A stretch of 64,000 nucleotides of DNA from Solanum dulcamara (taxonomy: Eukaryota; Streptophyta; Magnoliopsida; Solanales; Solanaceae). Of the stretch, positions 35,380-46,424 are shown one piece after another. The DNA lies in assembly GCF_947179165.1 (NCBI RefSeq), contig NC_077240.1, positions 3,479,501 to 3,543,500 of the forward strand. Direction: 5' to 3'. Both the position numbers and the translations under genes were made by a program. The notes beneath the pieces are model-generated. The model worked only from the letters and a program-made list of their open reading frames with translations, had not been told where the DNA came from and made no database searches. Each line of letters opens with the position of its first letter. Position 1 is the first letter of the stretch.

Positions 35380-36077
35380 GAGCGTCTCAATAGAATAGAT
35401 GGTCTAAAATCAAAATTTAGAAAATAGAGTTATGTTTATTTAATCTTTTTATGTATATATTTTATTCTCATAAATTCTAAAAAAATATTGTAGTTGATTA
35501 TAATTTAATAATTGGTTTTTGTTCAATATAACATTTCTTGTAATATTTTGTAAAAAAAAAATAAACATATATAAATTATTGTACGTTACAAGATAATATA
35601 AATGTTTAAATATCTTTTACTGATTATAGTTTTGAAAACTTTTTCAATGGAATCAATTATTATACAAACTATCAAAATTATTCTAAAAGTATTTTAAAAT
35701 AAAATTAAGACTCCACTTCATTGAATATGCCAATTAGAGTATCATTTTTTAAAACTTATATAATATTTCGTAATACTTTTAATTATAAAAATCAATATTA
35801 TAGTGATTGTTATCTTTATAAGACATTCAAAGTTAAGACAATATTTTTTAAAATTTAATTATTTGATAATCTAATTAGTTTGAGTTTGAAATGCTTAATA
35901 GACCATCTCAAAGAATTGAAGACAATCTTACAAAGCTAATCTTAAAACATGATTGATTCAAATTGAAGTGAATTGGACAAATTAAGAAATAAAAACTAAC
36001 TATAAATTTAATTGTGTACGATTTTTAATTATAATCACATCAATAATAATTTTTAAAAAATTGTGCATAATAATTAG
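35380..36077. other. AT-rich intergenic DNA, nothing recognised
   Basis: Very AT-rich, with no open frame, bounded repeat or RNA gene that I can support. Confidence 0.5.
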
Positions 36078-36340
36078 TATCCCTCCCTTCCCATATTAGT
36101 TGATCATTTTATTAAAAATATTTGTCCATATTAATTGTCTGCCTTACTAAATCAAGAGAGCATTAATTAAATTTTTCATATATTACCCTTGCAATTAATT
36201 ATTTTTGAAAGTATTCACATTTGTTTGTAAAATTCCTAAAAAACTCTTTAAGGGGTGAATTAATAAAATTATCTTCTTATTTATAATTTCTTAATATACG
36301 TATAAAAAAAATGATCAACTAATATGAGACGAAGGAAGTA
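36078..36340. mobile_element. Stowaway-like MITE
   Basis: Body 36080-36338 is flanked by TA on both sides. Ends are inverted repeats of about 31 bp: left TCCCTCCCTTCCCATATTAG continuing TTGATCATTTT, and right AAAATGATCAACTAATATGA continuing GACGAAGGAAG. It is AT-rich and non-coding. It sits about 700 bp upstream of the Cgi121 ATG, in its promoter region. A partial second MITE end (TCTCTCCGTTCGTTTTTAGTTGTC) starts near 36382. Confidence 0.8.
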
Positions 36341-37019
36341 AGAAATTAGCAACAAACTATTAAGAAAATTTCAATTAATACTCTCTCCGTTCGTTTTTAG
36401 TTGTCATGATAAGATTTGACCCAACCTTTAAAAAAAATAAAGAGTGTTGTTAGAACAATATATCTCTTATTAATTATTTAATCTATATATATATATGTGT
36501 ATGTGTGCGTGCCTCTTAATTCTAAAACAATTAACGTTAAAGACAAAATTAGAAAAAAATAATTAATTTTTTTTTAATTATTTAAATTAACAACTATTTT
36601 AAAATAAATATTTATAGCATACGTTACACTAACAACAATAAATACATAAAAAAAATTATGTTCTACTTAATATTTGTTTTATCAGATCTGGCTGCCTCTT
36701 TTATGTATGTAATCTCCTTCATCTTTTGTCTGCTCAGTGCTTTTGGTTCTTCATTTAATCTTGCCTCTTGCTGGAATTTGTTTCTTTTTTGTGCATCTTC
36801 GTATGTTTTCGTAACTGAATTTCGGGGTTTTTTGGTTCTTCGAAGCCCTTATTTTTTGGGCGTAAAAGACACTGGTTTTAGGGTTGAGCCGCCTTGGCTA
36901 AGTGCGAAAAAGGTTTTTTAATCCTTTTCTTGTTAGCAGAATTTCATAGTTTCCTGCTTTACTGTTTTCTTCGTATTTTAAATTTGATTTTATTTGAAAT
37001 TTCATGATTTCAGTTAACA

Positions 37020-39053
37020 ATGAAGGCGTTTGAAGTCGGTGGAACTACACTTTGTCTTGCCCTTTTCAGCGATGTTACTAATTCTAAGTACGTTGGTTTC
37101 TTTCTAATAAAAGTTTCTCCGCTTATTTCTGAACTTATTGGAGACTTGTAATTTCTGATAAAAGTTTCTCGGCTTATTTCTGAACTTATTGGAGACTTGT
37201 AAATGGGGATGAGCTTATCGTTTATTTAGAAGTAAGAGATGTGTGTAAAAGCTGGTATAAGCCTATAAATGAGCTGCTACCTGCTTGGTTGATTTATTGA
37301 CTTGTGTTGTTGCTGATATGTTTTTCTTTAATGCTAAAAAGTGTACATGTTCCTTTCTTTTTTTGGACTGAGAAATGGCTGTCGTGGATATGAATATGCC
37401 TCAGAGAAACAAGCTTACTACTTTCTATTCATTTTTATCTTCTTTTGGATTGCACTAGCGAAGGAGCTATCATGGGGCCCTATAAGGTTTAGGTTTTTTG
37501 AACTGTTTTCTTTTTTATTCATGAGGAAAGTAAGTTCAGGGTTCAAGGGGAGACGTTATCTTAGTTTATGAAACTATACACAGGAAACGGGAACTCTTTA
37601 GTTTAATGGATGGTTTCTCTGTCTATGCCTTGTGAAGTTGAATTTTCTATTCATTTAGTTTAATGGATGGTTTCGCTGTCTATGCCTTGTAAAGTTGGAT
37701 TTTCTATTCACTACATTGCACTTCAGTAGTTTTTTCAATTGGAACTAATGGCAGATAGACACTGAGACATCAAGTGTAACCATTATGAAGATATGTGCAT
37801 ATCCATGTCTGTTAGCGAGATTCTTTCCAGGATTGCTAAGTATTGGCCAGAAGTATTTCTTGCACAATTTTTTGGTAAATCCTTGGGTACTTTGAAGGAT
37901 ATGCTACTTCTAAAAGCTTCAGGAAATGAATTGGTTGCCTAACAAAATTATCCGGGTGTAGAAAAAATGGACATGGTACTTTGATGAAGAGAATGAAATT
38001 CTAAGCTCAATGTTAAGTTTTGGACGCTTAGGCCTAAGCTTGAAAAGATATCACGTAACTTGGTTATGAGCCTGTAACCTACATTATATATGGAGAGAAT
38101 TAATGCCAGACATTTATTTCTAACTAAGTAAATGACTACATCAGCAAATGTGAATTATTAGTATCAGGGAAATAAGTTATGCTTCAAACGAAAGTACATT
38201 ATTTGTAAGTTTTAAACAAATCTAAACGATTCATCTTTCGCAGAGAACTATTGGACTTAATGCAGTCTGCAACACTGGAGCCAGAAGTAGCATTTCTGAA
38301 TGCATCACTTGTAAGCACACTCTCTTCACACATTCTCAAAGCTCACTACTTGTGCTTTCTGCATTTCAGCTGATTTCATCTCTGGGCTTATTTCAACAGA
38401 TCCCAGATGTGTTTCCTGTTCTGGCAGCTGCACACAAGACACTTGCAGCTAAATCAAGGGATTCACTGACTACACGGACCCTCCATTCTGAGCTTGTTTA
38501 CAACTTCTCGGGATCTAAGCATGTAAGAAGCTCTTAGGCTTAATCTGAAATATAATGGATTTATCTTTTTGTGGTCAATTGACTTTTACTTGGCTTTATC
38601 ATAGTAGATTTCAGAGTCTTTGAAAAGATGTGGCATCGCAGACAACACAAGCTACATCCTGGCAGCACGCTTTGGTGCTTCGGCTGATGAGGTAAGGCGA
38701 CAATATTATGTCACCAATGCTGATTTTTTGTTTTTTTTTCCTGACATTAATGATGTGCTTTTACTCTGTAACTAGATGGTGGCCATAGAAAAACTCATAA
38801 AGGGCAATGAGATTGACCTGAAGGAATTGGAACAAAGAATAAACCAGGCTCAGATTCAAAAGGTGGGTGCTGGGTGAAGTTGACTTTCCAAGTGGTTTAT
38901 GGTGTATCGTTGATGGTCATGCTTCCTTTCTTTATAATGGATTTTAATAACTCGAATTTCTGACAGCATTACAAGATATCTAATCTGGAGCTGGAGATAT
39001 CATCACTTGCAGATGCTATAACGTGCAGAATTGCTGCCAGAGACGCTTTATGA
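37020..39053 (+). CDS. CGI121: EKC/KEOPS complex subunit Cgi121/TPRKB
   Basis: Small subunit of the KEOPS (EKC) complex, which makes N6-threonylcarbamoyladenosine at position 37 of ANN-decoding tRNAs; Cgi121 binds the kinase Bud32 (PRPK) and helps bring in tRNA. Six exons (37020-37087, 38244-38310, 38400-38522, 38608-38691, 38776-38862, 38967-39053) join in frame to 171 residues, close to the 175 I recall for the human protein. Recognisable segments: FEVGGTTLCLALFSDVTNSK at the N-terminus, EVAFLNASLIPDVFPVLAAA, the TRTLHSELVYNFSGSKHISE stretch, and GASADEMVAIEKLIKGNEID. Intron 1 (1156 bp) contains two tandem duplications. Intron 2 starts GTAAGC and ends at TTTCAACAG; an alternative AG (38369) would add out-of-family residues. 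Confidence 0.9.
37101..37202. repeat. 51-bp tandem duplication in Cgi121 intron 1
   Basis: AAAAGTTTCTC followed by GCTTATTTCTGAACTTATTG and GAGACTTGTAA occurs twice with a period of about 51 bp. The copies differ at only one or two positions, so the duplication is recent. Confidence 0.85.
37597..37712. repeat. 57-bp tandem duplication in Cgi121 intron 1
   Basis: TTTAGTTTAATGGATGGTTT and the DNA that follows, through GTCTATGCCTTGT to TTTTCTATTCA, occur twice (37597 and 37654) with a few differences. It is a second independent tandem duplication in the same intron. Confidence 0.85.
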
Positions 39054-39622
39054 GTGTTGCAAGCCTATGCCGAACCTTGTGTGAAAATACCCTTTTGCTA
39101 CTCTGACCATTCCATAGACATTACAAACCTCCCCTCATGCTGTTGCGATTGTTTTTACCTTGGTTTGCTTGTGTTCGTCGTATTGATAGATTCTGTTAGA
39201 ACTAGTAATGGCTAATCTGGCCTTTCAAAAGTACTGGGGTTTATAACCAGTAGAGAATTTCTTCCTTAATTGATACTTATATAAATAAGAGCACTGATAA
39301 AGTAAAAGAGTGCAAAGATCCTTCGGACCCCTCCTATTCATGCACAGTAGATGGACAACAGGACCACTGCCAAAAGAAAAAAACATAGGGCTTGAATCAA
39401 TGCATTCACTTCTTCATTCAAACATCCTTTGACATAAAAACGTGCATGCCATAAAGAATTCCACCCATAGATAGAGTGTAAAAAGCAAAGAGGTTTCTCA
39501 AACATAAACGCAAACAATCAAACACAATTTATGGATTGGAAAAGGAAAAAGAACATAACTAGGACCTCCCTATGTACACAACAGAAAAATCTTCTGACGC
39601 ACATTGATCAATCATCAGTCAA
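39054..39622. other. Convergent 3' ends of Cgi121 and CYPRO4 genes
   Basis: Only 569 bp separate the two stop codons of these convergent genes, so both 3' UTRs must lie here. No other feature was recognised. Confidence 0.6.
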
Positions 39623-42468
39623 CTACTTCCCAAATCCACGCTTCTTGCCTGACATGCTGATGGAAGTAACTTTCATTGGAGTTGCTACAACCAGGGGAGC
39701 CTCGGGTGAGTCACTGACGGCATACTTGTCATGCATGAAACGGCTCTCAATAATGGATTCATCCTTGGGCACTATCTTGTAACAATAACAACTCTTCAGG
39801 CCTGGCTGATTTTGATAGCAACGATGAGCACTGTCCTTCACCTGTTGGAAATTCCATATCACGCTGAATTTGCCTACTGCTGTAACCAAGTGGCGTTCTT
39901 GTTTTCCACTTTCGGTAACCTGGAAATGACATACAAACAAGGCAGGTCAGGTCAGTCGCTTACTTTCAGCTCAAGGAAGAGAGAAACACAAGCATGAACT
40001 GCAACTACAGTATAATTCTGCATCAGAGAAAGAAAAACATTTTTTTTAAAAAGAGAGAGACTTCCAAGCAATCCCTTATCATGCAAAAAGAGGGTAAGAG
40101 CTGCTATGACAAACAAATTTATCATGCAACGAACATTAACCAGATCTTTGGTGGATCTGGTGCAAGTAAAAAACTGTAATCAAATTCAAGTTGTACTACT
40201 GTCATTCGAAAGCTGTAATATTCCATGCAAATGAATTGCTGCAGCACAGTAACAACAGATGGCAGGCAACAAAGAAGTGCATCGGTCTACTATTCTATTG
40301 CCAACTCTCGTAATATGTTTCAGACTTAAAAAAGGATATCCTCTAGCCTAATTAATATGGAAAACAAAGAAGATATTACATTTTCGCCCATCTGAGACTT
40401 GCCAGTTTCAGCAGCCAATTGGAGTTTGCACCTTGAGTACGTTCTTTTAATGGAAAAAATACTTGAGTAAAGATTTTTCATATTCTAATAGTAGTTGAGT
40501 TTCTAAGATAGCGGAATGAGGTTTCAGATCCCCTTTGCTAATCATCCTGATTCCTGAGAGAGATCTATTTTTTTTTTACTAAAGTTGAGGTCGATTACCT
40601 ATGCCATAATAATCATTTCACTCTAAGGTCATTGCATTTACTAAAAGTAGCATAAGAGCTTACACAGAAGGAGCAACAACCAAGTTATATGAACTCACAA
40701 CACAAAAAACAATTTTCATGGAGATAACATGAATGTTGATGTATAGTCTCTTCAAAATATAAGCAACATGAGAGTTGCAATTAGCTAAGCAACATTTATA
40801 TGTTAAGCAGCTAAATAAATTAGGCATTCTTACCCAAGAGAAATGTCCACCATGGAACTTGTTATTTGCCCCAGCCATATGCGCATCAACAGGAGTCAGC
40901 TTTAATAATCTTGGAGCTGGTATTTTATTTCCCATTCGACCAGTAAAACCAGTTTTGGTCTTCCCATCCTTATCAGTAAACAAAGTGCATATCAAGATCA
41001 AATATGTATCCGTCGTGCCCAGTATCCATTTGCCATCATAAGTAACATCAACATGTGTAATTGGAGAGCCAAGGCCAGGGAATGCAGTCTTTGCTTGCCT
41101 CATAGAGGTCTTCGAGTACAAGCGAATCTTCCCATCAAGTGATCCAACAACAATGGAGCCATCACCAGTCGTGGCAAAGCACTGAAAATTTGTTCCTCTT
41201 GAAAACTGATGCCCCTGAGTCCAATTTAATACTGGAGAACTCGTATTTGCTAATGTCTGAACAATTCCCTTCTTATCACGCATGTCCCACTGACACAGCC
41301 GGCTATCATCCAAGCCCAAAAATGTCGATTCAGCAGGATCCAACTGTGACCCTTTTGTATCATTTGTTATATCCTTCATGGTAATATCAGTCCCGTCCTT
41401 CTCAAACTTCCATTCAGTAACAACTTTACCAGTCTCAATATCCAATTGGTGAAGTCCAGTTGAACGGGGCTTCCCTTCCTTAAAAGGACTCATTAGCATC
41501 ATATTAGTTTCTCCACGCATCAAAAGAGCCTTTTTAGGCGTTGTGCCTCCGGACCACTTATCTTTCTCATCAAATTTCACATAAACACCCTTCCCATGGA
41601 TTCCATGGCTGAAATTCTTCACAACTTGAACTCCCAAATCATTCACAAGAAAACTATTATCTAAAGCCCCTAATGCCAAACTCTGTATTCCTCCTCCAGT
41701 AGCAGCTTCCTCAAATTCCTCCAGTAAATCTTGACTATCCCTCACCGGCGTCATGGGACTCTTTCCACTACCCTTCCAGACTCCAGAATCTGCATCTTCC
41801 CACATTGCATCATCTGATTCCTCGGGTTTTAACCATCCAATAAACTCCTTCCCATAAATCTTCACTTTGTTCGCCTCTGTAGCCTCCATTCCATACACAT
41901 TCTCAAATAAGCAGTCCTGGAATTTGGTAATGAAATTCCTATACTCGTCATCCACAAAAAACTTCAAAGCCCACACTCCGTTATCCACAAAATCAACCCT
42001 CCTCTGATCTCCAAACATCTTCAACTGCATATCAGTCGAAACCCTAGCCTTAATCTTCTTCCCCACCTTCAAAACCCAAAAGCCCTCATCTCCTCCACTT
42101 GACAATTCGTAATCGTCTTCATCATCACCTCCGATTTTCAGTGTTTTAACAAACTCATAGTGAGCCAGCTTCTGAGAAATTATCCATTTCGCTTTCGGCG
42201 TGTTACCGCCGACATGTAAGTACAACTTAACGGCATTTCTTAGATTCGTCGGTGTCTCCACAGAACCGTACTTAAGTTTTAGCGCTTTCAGTTTAGAATC
42301 CAATTCGTCAAGGGCTTTGTTACTCACCGGTGGAGTCCTCATCGGAGCGTGATCTTCAGCGGCGTCTTCATACTGTTCTTCACTTTCCGTTTTAGTGCTT
42401 CCCTCGTCGTCCTCGTAATCCGATTCATCGGAAAGTTCTAGACCTTCGCGACTGTGAGAAGCTCCCAT
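39623..42468 (-). CDS. CYPRO4: VID27-like protein (CYPRO4 family)
   Basis: Two exons on the minus strand, 42468-40834 and 39919-39623, join in phase (545 + 99 codons) to 643 residues, about the length I recall for Arabidopsis At3g19240. The N-terminus MGASHSRE has Gly2 and Ser6-type context for N-myristoylation, followed by a very acidic stretch (residues 13-38). The middle has the PH-like VID27 region ([32 protein letters not shown]) and the C-terminal half is the VID27 beta-propeller-like domain, with [60 protein letters not shown] and [17 protein letters not shown]. Exon 2 continues [19 protein letters not shown] and ends [21 protein letters not shown]. Yeast Vid27 is linked to vacuolar import and degradation; the plant role is not established. 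The continuous open frame past 40834 is intron read-through. Confidence 0.92.
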
Positions 42469-43575
42469 GATTGAGGTATTCCGATCAAATGATCAGAGCA
42501 GTTGATCGCCGGGAAAGTAGACTTTGAATTGCTAAGGTGAGAAGAAACTAATCAAAATTCGAAATCCGGGAAAAGTGGAAAGCTAAAATACGAAAAGAGG
42601 GAATTTGATTAGATTTAATTTGGAAGCTTTTGAAAAAAAAAACAAACTGTAAAAGCCGAAGATGGATCAAATGGATATATATGTAAATTCGCAAGACGGC
42701 GTGCATCTGACGGTGACACGTAGCTTCGTCATTAAGTAAATGGCGGCACGCTTTTCGTCTTTGCGCGTTAAAAGCTCTGGGCTTTTACCAATCTTTAAAG
42801 GGCCAACCTGCCCAAGGCAAGTATTGGGCTCAAATGAAGGGCCCAAAAACACAACTCCAACTCCAATTTCAATTTTGAAAATTCCATTTTTCGGCGAAAA
42901 ATGAAAATGTGAATGAATCGACATTAATTGTAATTATACATCATCTTCATCTTAGTATATGAATTATGATAGCTGCACATAGATTATAATACTAACAATT
43001 TTATTTGTTCTTGGGCACTCGTTGGGCAGAATAGCATCTTGATTGTGTTACTAGAAAATATTTTTAAAGTAGCATATATATAAGAAGGTATCACGTGGTG
43101 ATTTGAAAGTGACTTGAGACCTGTAAATGTTGCAATGGTGTACTTATCCTCTTTTAATTTGTTTAATACACTTTTTATGAAATTTCTATTCTCTGCCTTC
43201 CCTTGTGATTCACTATGTTAATTTGGAACCACCAATTAGGTCGATTCATAGTATATAGTGAAAAGTTTGTTTAGCCAAATTAAAGCAAAGCTGTGTTATG
43301 CTGAATGATATGAATTAAACTAATGTACATTTGATTCTAGTTGTTTCTATGTTTGTCTTTGTTGTTTTAGAATAAGATGTGAGAATGAGAATGGGATGGA
43401 TGTTATCTCTAATTAACTATTCTCTTTCATTCTAATTTATGTGACAGTTAGTCGGTTCTAGAAAAAATAACATCTTTTTTATATGTATTTAATAATAATT
43501 TAATTTTAAACTTCTTATTTTATTCTTAATAAGTTATAATCATATTTTTTTTAGACTTATTTTAGACCACAAGTT
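42469..43575. other. CYPRO4 promoter region and intergenic DNA
   Basis: The region immediately above 42468 is the CYPRO4 5' flank. No TATA box is obvious. The stretch 43426-43560 resembles one end of a Stowaway MITE (TTCTAATTTATGTGACAGT) but its partner end is missing. Confidence 0.45.
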
Positions 43576-43576
43576 A

Positions 43577-43690
43577 AAGGGAAGCCTTGGAATAACTGAT
43601 AAAGTCAGGTAACCAGGAGGTCACGGGTTCAAGCTTTGAAAACAGCCTCTGACAAAAATGCAAGATAAAACTGCGTACAATAAACTCTCG
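43577..43690 (+). mobile_element. Truncated TS-type SINE
   Basis: Diverged copy of the SINE at 57594-57774: GGGAAGCCTTGGAATAACTG, then a B box in GGTCACGGGTTCAAGC, then AACAGCCTCTGACAAAAATG and CTGCGTACAATA. It stops after about 110 bp. It lies about 110 bp before the second MULE. Confidence 0.75.
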
Positions 43691-44147
43691 TGTTAAATTT
43701 CGTATTTAATTACACAACTTCAAATAAATTGAGAACACAGACAATAACAGTAACACAAAAGCCAAAAAGGATCGATGGAAAAAGATGGGAACATTATTGC
43801 AAACTTTACCTAAATCCCATAATGAAAAAGTCTAATTACTATACATCCCTCATTGTATCAAAATTACCCGATTTCCCTTTTTTTTCAATTTTTCGGATAC
43901 ATTAGTTATGTATCTGATATATCAATTTAGCTGTAGAATAATTAATGAAGATCATCTATTTATGAATATTATCTTAATATAAGGTATGATTAGTTATTTA
44001 AATCAATTACTGATCTAATTAATGAGATTAATTTGGTTAAAAAAAAATAACGGTTGTGTACATGAAGATTCAAGCCCAAAAACAGAGCATAAATTCAAAC
44101 CAAATTCGATTTCAATTTTTTTTCAATTTTGCTGATACATAAGTTAT

Positions 44148-46218
44148 TGTAATGACCTTGAGGGTGATTTTCGTAAATTTGTACAAAACACGCGTGAACA
44201 GTAACACGCGTGAACAGTAACTTTTTGGGCAGAAAATGCCCCTTTCTTCTCATTTCAATATTTTTCAACATTTGTTTGAGTTCTTGAACTCCTTGAGGTG
44301 ATTTGAGAAGAGATTTTCGAGGCAAAGTGTTGGGTAAGTGATTTTTGACCTAAAACCTTCCTTTTTCATTAAGTTTTTGACGATTTTAACTCTTAAATTT
44401 TAGTTTCAAACCCCAAAAATCCTTGTTTCTTCCCTAATCCGAATTTAAGGAAAATTGTGATTTCCAACTCGTTTTGAGCTCTATTTTTATGGGTTTTTCA
44501 ACCATGAGTTCCTTATTACCAATAGAATGGGATTGTTCAATAAATTTACAGATTTGACCCTTTTCGAAAATAGTTAATTTTTGGACCATTTTACCCCCGG
44601 TTCCGAAACCTATCAATATGGGTGTCATTGGACTCCTTGTGACGTGTATGTTTCATTGTTGATAGTGGGTTGTCATTCCGAGCGCTGAATTCGAGAGTTA
44701 CTTGTCCGGTGGAGGTATTCGAGTGCGGTTTCGGCAATTGAGGTAGGTTTGGCTATCTTTCTTTGAGATTGAGATGGGGTAATTAATCATTCATATGTTA
44801 TAGACTTTGGGATGGGGTTGTAGTATGAGTTGAGAATGTTATATATATTATGATGTCCGTGTGGAGGCTTATTTATTAATGTGTTGCTGTGACGGGGTTT
44901 ATTTGTATTACATAGCCCGTGTGGGGGCCTTATTTGTTATCTTATTTGCTTTGAGAGCATGTGAATTATGATTTGCCTAAGAGAGAGGCTTGAGTATATT
45001 ATTTGACTTGTGATGCCGCCTGAGAGATTGAGTTGGGGGTTTTGAGCATACTTGAGTATTGAAATATTGTTGAGAAAGGGGTGAATATTTAAATGAAAGT
45101 GTGTTCTTCCCGTTACTATTTATTGAGGGTGAATATCATGTGTAGGTTAAGTTTTGAGAACTTTGAACATTATACCACATGTGAGTTGATTATTACTTCC
45201 ATGCATATGTGTTTTGATGCATTCATCCTCATTCATCACATCATGAAACATGGGAAGTTGAGAAATATGGAAATTCTTTTTGAGAAAGAAAATGAAACAC
45301 CTTTAAACCTTTGTATCTTGAGTCCCTGACCGAGGCAGTTTTCCGGTAGGGTAGTGGATGCATTGTGATCCCAACCTTTGTATCTTGAGTCCCTGACCGA
45401 GGTAGTTTTCCGGCAGGGTAATGGATGCATTGTGATCCCTTGACCACGAGGAGGTGGCAAGGATAATGAGATATTGTGATTGAGGTATATGGTCTGCGAG
45501 ACCCCCATGGGTCCTGCTTGGTAGCACAGCTCGGCAGGTGTATACGACAGGCTGTGCGACAGTCTTGATTCCACCGTACCACCACATCATTGCATCATCA
45601 TATTGCATTGCATTGCATTGACATTTGTGCTGCTTGAATTATTTGATTAATTGTGATTATGAGTTGTTATTATACTTTATTCGTGCCACTATATATATAA
45701 ACTGGCGGCACCGATGCCGAAGTGGGACTTTTCTATATGCAGGTGAAAGCGTTCCTTAGTTTATTTCATAGGTTCGATTAATTCCTTATACTCAGTCAGC
45801 TAAAACCTACTGAGTACATGTGAATTGTACTCACCCCTACTTCTGTGTCCCTTTTTGATGCAGATACTAGTCGGGGTACCCCACGTGGCAGTTAATATTC
45901 TAGCGGATTGTGTAATTCTCAGATTAGTGGTGAGGTCCCAGAATTCGGATCGTCACTAGTCTATCTTTATTTTTCAGTCTTTTGTATCATTCAGAGACTT
46001 ATGTTGTATCTTCAGATTCGAACCTTGTATTAGATGCTCTTTATACTTATGACACCAGGTTTTGGGATAATTTCTTCATTGTTTTTTTTTTCTTTTTATT
46101 TAAATCGTGGAATCACTTTCCTCTTTGGAAGTCTTGTATGAATTTTATTTTTAGGGTTACACATCAGATTGGGTTTTGAGATGTGTGCCATCATGACCTC
46201 AATTTTTGGGTCGTGACA
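44148..46218 (+). repeat. Gypsy 5' LTR
   Basis: 2071 bp, TG..CA termini. Near the start is a 17-bp tandem pair ACACGCGTGAACAGTA (44189-44221). Inside, a 67-bp unit (AACCTTTGTATCTTGAGTCC...) is repeated at 45306 and 45373. A TATA box lies near 45690. Confidence 0.97.
45690..45700 (+). promoter_or_regulatory. TATA box of gypsy LTR
   Basis: ACTATATATATAAACTGG lies about 520 bp before the end of the LTR, leaving a reasonable R-U5 length. The same sequence is in the 3' LTR near 52885-52896. Confidence 0.55.
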
Positions 46219-46220
46219 AT

Positions 46221-46232
46221 TGGTATCAGAGC
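46221..46232 (+). other. Primer-binding site, initiator Met tRNA
   Basis: TGGTATCAGAGC two bases after the 5' LTR is the complement of the 3' end of plant initiator Met tRNA, where reverse transcription of many plant LTR elements starts. Confidence 0.9.
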
Positions 46233-46424
46233 ACTAGGTTCACCGGTCTTATAAGTTAAAGAGCAGGGTGTCTAGTAGAGTCTTGCGGATCGGTACGTAG
46301 ACGTCCGTACTTATCTTCGAGAGGCTACAAGATACTTAATAGGAGAATTTCTTTCTTTTTACTCCCTTCGTGCGATTTATTCATATCAAGTGTTGTATAC
46401 CTCTGATCTATTCCTTCTGCGCAG

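Noticed and set aside
36658..36921. 87-codon plus-strand frame before CGI121
   Set aside because: Hydrophobic, low-complexity translation with no recognised family; it lies in the CGI121 upstream region and leader and is probably non-coding.
40775..41384. Plus-strand open frames opposite the CYPRO4 gene
   Set aside because: Antisense shadows of a well supported coding exon.
45236..45608. Overlapping minus-strand open frames inside the gypsy LTRs (and copies at 52431-52803)
   Set aside because: They occur identically in both LTRs, run through the 67-bp repeats in different frames and have no family resemblance; LTR sequence explains them.
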